This document shows positions 6,759 to 12,021 of a DNA stretch of 12,021 nucleotides, piece after piece (positions within the stretch are counted from its first letter, which is position 1; the number at the start of each line of letters is the position of its first letter). The notes below the pieces were generated by a model. The model was not told where the DNA came from. It made no database searches and saw only the letters and a program-made list of their open reading frames with translations. This DNA is from Bacteroidota bacterium (GTDB lineage: Bacteria; Bacteroidota; Bacteroidia; Bacteroidales; JAADJA01), in assembly GCA_024278155.1 (NCBI GenBank), contig JAJRTT010000064.1, positions 1-12,021 of the forward strand. The letters are read 5' to 3'. The position numbers and the translations under genes were made by a program.

Positions 6759-7094
6759 ATGGATTATAAAAAAGTTAAAACAAATACGGAAGCAATTACC
6801 CGTACCATCCGCGATTTTGATGACCCTACGGGAAATATCTACGAATCAATTGCAATTATTTCAAAAAGGGCCAATCAGATTTCCCTTGAAATGAATGAAG
6901 AACTCAGCAAAAAAATCCAGGAGTTTGCCACGACACAAGACAACCTTGAGGAGATTTTCGAGAACCGGGAACAAATTGAAGTGGCCCGTTTTTATGAGCG
7001 CCTTCCAAAGCCCACATTGATTGCTGTCCAAGAGTTTATGGACCGGAATACTTATTTCCGTAACCCGGAAAAGAGCAAAATTGATGAATTTTAA
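6759..7094 (+). CDS. rpoZ: RNA polymerase omega subunit, Bacteroidota type
   Basis: Omega binds the C-terminal end of the beta-prime subunit and helps assemble and stabilise RNA polymerase; it belongs to the RpoZ/Rpb6 family. In this 111-residue protein the recognisable core is NIYESIAIISKRANQIS (residues 26-42), equivalent to the helix around the conserved R-A-x-Q motif of omega. It is followed by the Bacteroidota-specific stretch NLEEIFENREQIE (62-74) and the LPKPTLIAVQEF helix (81-92). It is longer than the E. coli protein (91). The N-terminal MDYKKVKTN and the length match the Bacteroidota form. It lies 10 bp after bamD and 6 bp before coaBC with no promoter between, so it is co-transcribed. 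No Shine-Dalgarno is present. Confidence 0.88.
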   Translation: MDYKKVKTNTEAITRTIRDFDDPTGNIYESIAIISKRANQISLEMNEELSKKIQEFATTQDNLEEIFENREQIEVARFYERLPKPTLIAVQEFMDRNTYFRNPEKSKIDEF

Positions 7095-7100
7095 CCCAGA

Positions 7101-8303
7101 ATGTTAGAAGGAAAAAAAGTCCTGATCGGTGTAACCGGTAGTATCGCTGCCTACAAGGTGCCTTTTCTCGTTCGGCTGCTTAAAAAAGAAGGTGCTGAGG
7201 TGAAGGTGCTTGTTTCGGAAGCAGCAAAGGATTTTGTGACCCCTTTGACACTTTCCACCCTTTCTGAAAATCCGGTCTTGTCCGGTTTTTTCGATGAATC
7301 AACGGGCAAATGGGAAAGCCATGTGGATTTGGGCAGTTGGGCCGATGTGTACCTTATTGCACCTGTTACGGCCACTACGCTTGGGAAACTGGCAAATGGC
7401 ATTGCGGACAACCTGCTTATTGCTGTTTATCTTGCTGCCAAGTGCCCTGTCTTTTTTGCCCCTGCCATGGACCTCGATATGTTTCGTCACCCATCTACAG
7501 CAAATAACATAAAAAAGTTGACGGCCATTGGCAATATGCTGATCGAGCCCAGGGAAGGTGAACTTGCGAGTGGCCTGATAGGGGCAGGCAGAATGGAAGA
7601 GCCGGAAGCCATTGTTGAACGGCTTTCCGTTTTTTTCGGTAAAAAAAAAGACTTCACCAATAGAAAAGTCCTGATTACCGCCGGGCCAACCTATGAAGCC
7701 ATTGATCCCGTCCGCTTTATCGGAAACCATTCCTCAGGGAAAATGGGATTTGCAATTGCCGAAGAGTTGGCTGACAGGGGTGCACAGGTTGTTTTGGTTG
7801 CCGGGCCCGTGAATGTGGCCGCCCACCACAATAACATAAAACGTATCGATGTTAAATCAGCCCGGGAAATGTATGATGTTTGTATGGATGAATACCGAGG
7901 TACAGACATTGGAATACTTTCTGCGGCAGTGGCCGATTATTCCCCCAAAGAAATAGCAAAGGAAAAGATCAAGAAGAAAACCAACTCGCTCACCATCGAC
8001 CTAAAACCAACCAAGGACATCCTTGCTGAATTGGGTCGCAGAAAGACAGAAGAACAGTTCCTTGTTGGTTTTGCACTGGAAACAGAGAATGAATTGGCAA
8101 ATGCCAAAAAGAAACTGAAAAATAAAAACCTCGATTTTATCGTTTTAAACTCTTTGAAGGAAAAAGGGGCCGGCTTTGGGCACGATACCAATAAAATCAC
8201 CATTATTGACACACATCTGAAGGTGACACCATTTGGATTAAAATCGAAACAAGCCGTTGCCATTGATATTGCCGATATGATAAGTGAATTGTTTTCCAGT
8301 TAA
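7101..8303 (+). CDS. coaBC: Bifunctional phosphopantothenoylcysteine decarboxylase / phosphopantothenate-cysteine ligase CoaBC
   Basis: CoaBC carries out two consecutive steps of coenzyme A synthesis: the CoaB half joins 4'-phosphopantothenate to cysteine using CTP, and the FMN-dependent CoaC half decarboxylates the product to 4'-phosphopantetheine. The 400-residue protein has CoaC first (1-180): VTGSIAAYK (11-19) at the flavin site, catalytic H74 in SHVDLG, APAMDLDMF (120-128), and the substrate-clamp region ELASGLIGAGRM (154-165). CoaB follows (about 186-400): ITAGPTYEAIDPVRFIGNHSSGKMG with N209, SAAVADY (274-280), and K289 in EKIKK, the residue that acts on the acyl-cytidylate intermediate in E. 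coli. Two CoaC residues differ from E. coli: Asn125 is Asp124 and Cys158 is Ser157. I believe this pair is usual in Bacteroidota homologues, so I do not read it as inactivation. It lies within the bamD operon. Confidence 0.95.
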   Translation: MLEGKKVLIGVTGSIAAYKVPFLVRLLKKEGAEVKVLVSEAAKDFVTPLTLSTLSENPVLSGFFDESTGKWESHVDLGSWADVYLIAPVTATTLGKLANGIADNLLIAVYLAAKCPVFFAPAMDLDMFRHPSTANNIKKLTAIGNMLIEPREGELASGLIGAGRMEEPEAIVERLSVFFGKKKDFTNRKVLITAGPTYEAIDPVRFIGNHSSGKMGFAIAEELADRGAQVVLVAGPVNVAAHHNNIKRIDVKSAREMYDVCMDEYRGTDIGILSAAVADYSPKEIAKEKIKKKTNSLTIDLKPTKDILAELGRRKTEEQFLVGFALETENELANAKKKLKNKNLDFIVLNSLKEKGAGFGHDTNKITIIDTHLKVTPFGLKSKQAVAIDIADMISELFSS

Positions 8304-8313
8304 AAATAAACGT

Positions 8314-9210
8314 ATGCGAATTTTTGCCCTCATATTTTTTGTCGTTTTCACCTCAAATCTTTATTCACAGGAGTTTTTGTGTTCGGTTGACGTAACCTCT
8401 ACGCAGGTACAGGGCTCGGACAGGCAGGTGTACGATGACATGAAAAATGCCTTGATGGAGTTCATCAACAACAGGAAATGGACCAATTACGATTTTAAGG
8501 TCGAGGAACGTATTGAATGTACCATGGTGATTACGATTATCGAAAGGGTTTCAACGGATTTGTTCAAGGCAAGGTTGAATATTGTTGCCAGCCGCCCTAT
8601 TTTCATGTCATCCTATAGTTCGCCCCTTTTGAATTACGTTGACAATAAATTTGATTTTGAATATGTGCAGTTCCAGGCCCTTGAATACCAGGAGAACAAT
8701 TTTTCCACCAACCTCACTTCCGTGGTTGCCTATTACCTATATATGATACTTGGCCTTGATTTCGATTCCTATTCGCTATATGGGGGAACGCCCTTTTACG
8801 AAAAAGCAGAAGCGATAGTGAACACAGCTCAAAATGAAGCTTTCGCAGGTTGGAAAGCCTTTGAAAGCCAGAAAAACAGGTATTGGTTCGTGGAAAACTA
8901 TACAAATAACTCATATGCCGATTTACGCAAGTTCCTCTATGATTATCATCGCCTTGGCCTGGATTTGATGTCGGACAAAACGGAACAGGGAAGGGCAAAA
9001 ATACTTTCATCCCTCACTTACCTGAAAAACATCCATGATGACAAGCCGGGTTTGTTTGCCCTGAAGCTGATGCTGGATGCAAAAACCGATGAAATAGTCA
9101 ATATATTCAAAGGGGCAAACCCCAAGGAAAAAACCGAAGCCATCAATATCATGAAGGATATCGACCCGGCAAATACTTCCAAGTATTCCAAAATAAATGA
9201 GAGGAACTAG
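8314..9210 (+). CDS. DUF4835 family periplasmic protein
   Basis: A 298-residue protein with an N-terminal signal peptide (MRIFALIFFVVF core, probable cleavage after L16-Y17-S18) and no lipobox, so it should be periplasmic or otherwise exported. The mature N-terminus, QEFLCSVDVTSTQVQGSDRQV, followed by the FINNRKWT motif (about 55-62) and an ERIECTM strand, matches the Bacteroidota family known as DUF4835; no function is established that I know of. The start at 8314 is preferred over the in-frame ATG at 8284, because 8284 would add ten residues before the signal peptide and overlap coaBC. The gap to coaBC is 10 bp, so it closes the bamD operon. Its conserved place beside recN and BamD suggests an envelope-related role, which is inference only. 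Confidence 0.85.
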   Translation: MRIFALIFFVVFTSNLYSQEFLCSVDVTSTQVQGSDRQVYDDMKNALMEFINNRKWTNYDFKVEERIECTMVITIIERVSTDLFKARLNIVASRPIFMSSYSSPLLNYVDNKFDFEYVQFQALEYQENNFSTNLTSVVAYYLYMILGLDFDSYSLYGGTPFYEKAEAIVNTAQNEAFAGWKAFESQKNRYWFVENYTNNSYADLRKFLYDYHRLGLDLMSDKTEQGRAKILSSLTYLKNIHDDKPGLFALKLMLDAKTDEIVNIFKGANPKEKTEAINIMKDIDPANTSKYSKINERN

Positions 9211-9247
9211 GATAGCTTTTGCAAAAACAATATCCATTATTTTTTTC

Positions 9248-9255
9248 TATCTTTG
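9248..9255 (+). promoter_or_regulatory. -7 element for recN
   Basis: TATCTTTG is an exact match to TAnnTTTG in the 94-bp gap between DUF4835 and recN. The nearest upstream TTTG (9218-9221) is 26 bp away, longer than the normal 19-21, so the -33 half is not well supported. The transcript would start near 9260 and leave a leader of about 45 bases containing the 9274-9291 palindrome. This indicates that recN can be transcribed apart from the bamD operon. Confidence 0.55.
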
Positions 9256-9273
9256 GCCGCCTAAAGTTTAATT

Positions 9274-9291
9274 CGGAAAAGGCCTTTCCCG
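9274..9291. repeat. 18-bp near-palindrome in the recN leader
   Basis: CGGAAAAGGCCTTTCCCG is symmetric at 8 of 9 base pairs around its centre (9282/9283); only A9277 opposite C9288 breaks it. It lies just downstream of the predicted transcript start and 13 bp before the recN ATG, the position of a repressor operator. A dimeric DNA-binding protein is the likely user if it is functional; the sequence alone does not say which. Confidence 0.4.
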
Positions 9292-9304
9292 GCAATTCAA
9301 ATTC

Positions 9305-10960
9305 ATGATCACACACCTGTCCATAAAAAATTATGTGCTTATCCAATCACTTGAAATAGGGTTTGGAAAGGGCTTGGCGGTCATTACCGGGGAAACCGGG
9401 GCAGGAAAATCCATACTGCTTGGTGCTTTGGGGCTTATCCTCGGGAAAAGGGCCGATACGGGTGTTTTGCAAAACAAAATGGAAAAGTGCATCATCGAAG
9501 GGACATTTGAAATTGCCAATTATTCCCTGAAGGATTTTTTTGTTCAACACGACCTTGATTATGATGCGACAACTTATTTACGGCGTGAAATAAACCCAAA
9601 GGGAAAATCCCGGGCTTTTATCAATGATTCGCCCGTTGCCCTGAACGTTTTAAAAGAATTGGGTTCCCGGTTGATCGACATCCATTCGCAACACCAAACC
9701 ATCACGATCAACAATGCCGGGTTCCAAATGGCGGTTGTGGACGGTTATGCCGGGATACAAAAGGAAGTAGCCGGTTTTTCCAAACGTTTCAGTGAATATA
9801 AATACCTGAAGGGGAAACTGCTCGCACTTCGGGAAAAGGAAATAAAAGCCAAGGCAGAAAAAGATTATTTTTCTTTTTTGCTGGATGAATTGAACGAAGC
9901 TAATTTGCAGAAGGATGAACAGGGAAAGCTTGAGAATGAATTAAAGATACTCAACAATGCAGGAGAAATAAAGGCCGGATTGTATTCTTCTTCACAGATT
10001 TTGCAAAGCGAAGATGAAGGTGTGATCAACCGGATTTCATCGGTAAACAATACATTGGCGGCCCTTGCAAAATTTGGGGGTAATTTCGATGAAATTGCGA
10101 AAAGAATAAATAGTTGCTTGATAGAGCTGCAGGATATTTCAACGGAAATTTCCAATATGGAAGAGGGTGCCGATTACGACCCGGCCAATATTGAGCAAAT
10201 AAACAGCCGATTGGACAAGGTTTATTTTCTCCAACAAAAGCACAATGTTAATACCATTGAAGGGCTCCTCGAAAAAACAGGGGAACTCGGGCAAAAGATG
10301 GAATATATTGTTTCCATTGATTCGGAGATTGAAAAAACAGAAAAACAGCTTAAAAAGTTAAAAGTTGATATTCTCAAACTCGCGACTCGGATTTCTGTAA
10401 AAAGAAAATCTGTATTTCATGAAATTGAAAAAGAGGTATGCCGTATTATTTCTTTCCTTGGGCTGCCCGATGCCCGGTTTGTTATTGCACAGAAAACAAT
10501 TGATGAACCCGACAATACGGGCATGGATGAAATCCGGTTCTTGTTCAACGCAAACAGGGGAGGGGAGTTGAATGAATTGTCGAAAGTAGCTTCTGGTGGT
10601 GAAATCTCCCGATTGATGTTAGCGATAAAATCGTTAATTTCGCAAAAAAACTTATTGCCCACTATATTGTTCGATGAAATAGACAGTGGGATATCGGGCA
10701 ACATTGCCGACAAAACGGGCACGATCCTTTCGGAACTTGGAAATGTGATGCAGGTAATAGCAATTACCCATTTGCCACAGATAGCGGGCAAAGGAAATGC
10801 ACATTATCTTGTTTATAAAGAAACAGACGGGGAAACCACTACATCGCACATAAAAAAGATGTCGCCCGATGAACGCATTTTTGAAATTGCCAAAATGATA
10901 AGTGGTCAGGATGTGACCTCATCTTCTGTTGAGGCAGCCCGGCAATTGTTGAATAATTAG
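9305..10960 (+). CDS. recN: DNA repair ATPase RecN
   Basis: RecN is an SMC-like ATPase that acts early in double-strand-break repair with RecA. The 551-residue protein shows the full family layout: MITHLSIKNYVLI at the N-terminus, Walker A GETGAGKS (29-36), a Q-loop region around HSQHQT (127-132), then a long coiled-coil rich in K, E and L from about 150 to 375. The C-terminal nucleotide-binding half follows, with the signature KVASGGEISRLML (427-439), Walker B TILFDEIDSGISG (453-465) and a conserved switch histidine H489 in AITHLPQIAG. Length is normal for RecN. Start is fixed by MITHLSIKN and lies 94 bp after DUF4835, with its own -7 element and palindrome; no Shine-Dalgarno is present. All key residues are intact. 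Confidence 0.96.
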   Translation: MITHLSIKNYVLIQSLEIGFGKGLAVITGETGAGKSILLGALGLILGKRADTGVLQNKMEKCIIEGTFEIANYSLKDFFVQHDLDYDATTYLRREINPKGKSRAFINDSPVALNVLKELGSRLIDIHSQHQTITINNAGFQMAVVDGYAGIQKEVAGFSKRFSEYKYLKGKLLALREKEIKAKAEKDYFSFLLDELNEANLQKDEQGKLENELKILNNAGEIKAGLYSSSQILQSEDEGVINRISSVNNTLAALAKFGGNFDEIAKRINSCLIELQDISTEISNMEEGADYDPANIEQINSRLDKVYFLQQKHNVNTIEGLLEKTGELGQKMEYIVSIDSEIEKTEKQLKKLKVDILKLATRISVKRKSVFHEIEKEVCRIISFLGLPDARFVIAQKTIDEPDNTGMDEIRFLFNANRGGELNELSKVASGGEISRLMLAIKSLISQKNLLPTILFDEIDSGISGNIADKTGTILSELGNVMQVIAITHLPQIAGKGNAHYLVYKETDGETTTSHIKKMSPDERIFEIAKMISGQDVTSSSVEAARQLLNN

Positions 10961-11071
10961 AATTGGATAGAAAATCACAGAAAACAATGTTCAAAAAGCA
11001 AATAAAAATCAAGGTACGGATAAACAATGCCAAAACCTTGAAACAAAAGTTTGGATACTTTGGACTTATTA

Positions 11072-11100
11072 TTTGAATTTTTTTTGTTTTTTGATATTTG
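11072..11100 (+). promoter_or_regulatory. Candidate fabI promoter
   Basis: In the AT-rich 189-bp gap between recN and fabI, a TTTG (11072-11075) is followed after 17 bp by GATATTTG (11093-11100), which differs from TAnnTTTG only at its first base. Transcription would begin near 11106, about 45 bases before the fabI ATG. The rest of the gap (from 10961) holds no hairpin with a T-tract and no convincing gene. The call is tentative because spacing is short and one base mismatches. Confidence 0.3.
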
Positions 11101-11149
11101 GGATTTCCTACAAATAGTGGATTAATTTGAAAATAAAAACAAAAACTAT

Positions 11150-11989
11150 ATGGCTTATAACTTATTAAAAGGGAAAAAAGGGATTATTTTTGGGGCTTTG
11201 GACCATCATTCAATTGCCTGGAAAGTAGCCGAAAAAGCTTATGAAGAAGGGGCAAGGTTTGTATTGACAAATACGCCAACTGCCATGCGTTTTGGCGAAA
11301 TAGATGAACTTGCCAAAAAATGCAATGCAACGATAATCCCGGCCGATGCCACAAACGAGGCCGATTTGGAAAACCTGGTCAGGAAATCCATGGAAATCAT
11401 GGGCGGGAAACTGGATTTTATCCTCCATTCCATTGGTATGTCGATGAATGTTCGGAAGAAAAAAGTTTACAATGAACTGAATTATGATTTCTTTCATAAG
11501 ACCCTGGATATTTCAGCGATTTCCTTTCACAAACTTATGCAAATAAGTTACAGGCACGATGCCATCAACGAATGGGGAAGCGTGGTCGCTTTGTCGTACA
11601 TTGCTGCCCAACGCGTGCTTTATGGATACAACGATATGGCGGATGCCAAAGCCTTGCTGGAATCCATTGCCAGGAGTTTCGGTTATATTTATGGGCGCGA
11701 AAAGAAAATCAGGGTGAACACGATTTCACAATCGCCAACAAGGACAACGGCCGGCAAGGGAGTAAAAGGGATGGACGGCCTAATGGATTTTACCGATCGT
11801 ATGTCGCCCCTCGGGAACGCTTCGGCAGAAGAATGTGCCAACTTCACCATTGCGATGTTCTCGGATTTAACGAAGAAGATCACTATGCAGAATATCTTCG
11901 ATGATGGTGGGTTTTCCAGTATGGGCATGAGTATGCGTGCCATGAAGCAATATAACAAAAGCCTTGACAACCCGATTGAAATAGAATAA
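11150..11989 (+). CDS. fabI: Enoyl-[acyl-carrier-protein] reductase, FabI type
   Basis: FabI reduces the trans-2-enoyl-ACP double bond with NADH, the last step of each cycle of bacterial fatty acid elongation. The 279-residue protein is a divergent short-chain dehydrogenase: LKGKKGIIFGALDHHSIAW (6-24) forms the nucleotide-binding loop, LHSIG (92-96) matches the FabI LHSIG/VHSIG strand, and the FabI Y-x6-K arrangement is present as Y160 and K167 with Y150 ten residues before Y160, the same spacing as Y146/Y156/K163 of E. coli. The G of HSIG (G96) and the Met three residues after Y160 (M163), positions linked to triclosan resistance when mutated in E. coli, are both conserved. The RVNTISQSPTRTTAG stretch replaces the enterobacterial AISAGPIRTLA and is a Bacteroidota feature. 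The C-terminus is slightly longer than in E. coli. Leader is A-rich with no Shine-Dalgarno. After the stop the window runs out in AT-rich DNA. Confidence 0.92.
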   Translation: MAYNLLKGKKGIIFGALDHHSIAWKVAEKAYEEGARFVLTNTPTAMRFGEIDELAKKCNATIIPADATNEADLENLVRKSMEIMGGKLDFILHSIGMSMNVRKKKVYNELNYDFFHKTLDISAISFHKLMQISYRHDAINEWGSVVALSYIAAQRVLYGYNDMADAKALLESIARSFGYIYGREKKIRVNTISQSPTRTTAGKGVKGMDGLMDFTDRMSPLGNASAEECANFTIAMFSDLTKKITMQNIFDDGGFSSMGMSMRAMKQYNKSLDNPIEIE

Positions 11990-12021
11990 AAAACAAATCA
12001 AATATAAACAATAAAAATAAA

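Noticed and set aside
8284..8313. Upstream ATG of the DUF4835 gene
   Set aside because: It overlaps the end of coaBC and places ten residues with no hydrophobic core before an otherwise normal signal peptide; 8314 is the better start.
11009..11041. Inverted repeat TCAAGGT / ACCTTGA after recN as a terminator
   Set aside because: Seven pairs with a 19-base loop and no T-tract afterwards; too weak to call.
10987..11076. Small open frame (29 codons, MFKKQIKIKV start) between recN and fabI
   Set aside because: Its Lys/Ile-rich composition is what AT-rich intergenic DNA gives by chance, it has no promoter or ribosome site of its own, and I recognise no relative.

Overview
The window looks like the chromosome of a member of the Bacteroidota, probably a free-living or marine Bacteroidales/Marinilabiliales/Cytophagia-type lineage (phylum confident, order is inference). 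The evidence is a type IX secretion (T9SS) C-terminal sorting tail on a carboxypeptidase, Bacteroidota-type versions of omega, BamD, CoaBC and FabI, a DUF4835 gene beside recN, promoters of the Bacteroidota form (TTTG ... TAnnTTTG), and an almost complete absence of Shine-Dalgarno sequences. There are no RNA genes, insertion sequences, CRISPR arrays or phage genes, and no gene-free stretch exceeds 300 bases.

Left part (1-5729), loosely linked genes: the 3' portion of a secreted M14 zinc carboxypeptidase (plus strand, cut by the window edge); a seven-helix membrane protein fused to a spermidine-synthase-like SAM-binding domain (plus); an unrecognised multi-pass membrane protein with a very long Lys/Arg-rich N-terminus carrying a duplicated motif (minus); and a PLP-dependent alpha-oxoamine synthase of the serine palmitoyltransferase/KBL/BioF type (minus), a candidate first enzyme of sphingolipid or sulfonolipid synthesis. 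A rho-independent terminator separates the last two.

A 206-bp divergent intergenic region (5730-5935) carries a good promoter for the oxoamine synthase, a -7 element only five bases before bamD (suggesting a leaderless or nearly leaderless message), and an A/T-only 8+8 inverted repeat between them.

Right part (5936-11989), a compact housekeeping block on the plus strand: bamD - rpoZ (omega) - coaBC - DUF4835 lipid-envelope-side protein, with gaps of 6-10 bp, clearly one operon; then recN with its own -7 element and an 18-bp near-palindrome in its leader; then fabI. The block joins outer-membrane assembly (BamD), transcription (omega), CoA synthesis (CoaBC) and fatty acid elongation (FabI), with DNA repair (RecN) between. 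CoA and acyl-ACP supply also feed the oxoamine synthase encoded divergently, which is a plausible but unproven functional link.

I see no convincing new multi-gene system here. The best second-look items are the basic N-terminal repeat membrane protein, the promoter/operator architecture of bamD and recN, the substituted active-site residues in CoaBC, and the loss of aminopropyltransferase catalytic residues in the spermidine-synthase-like protein.
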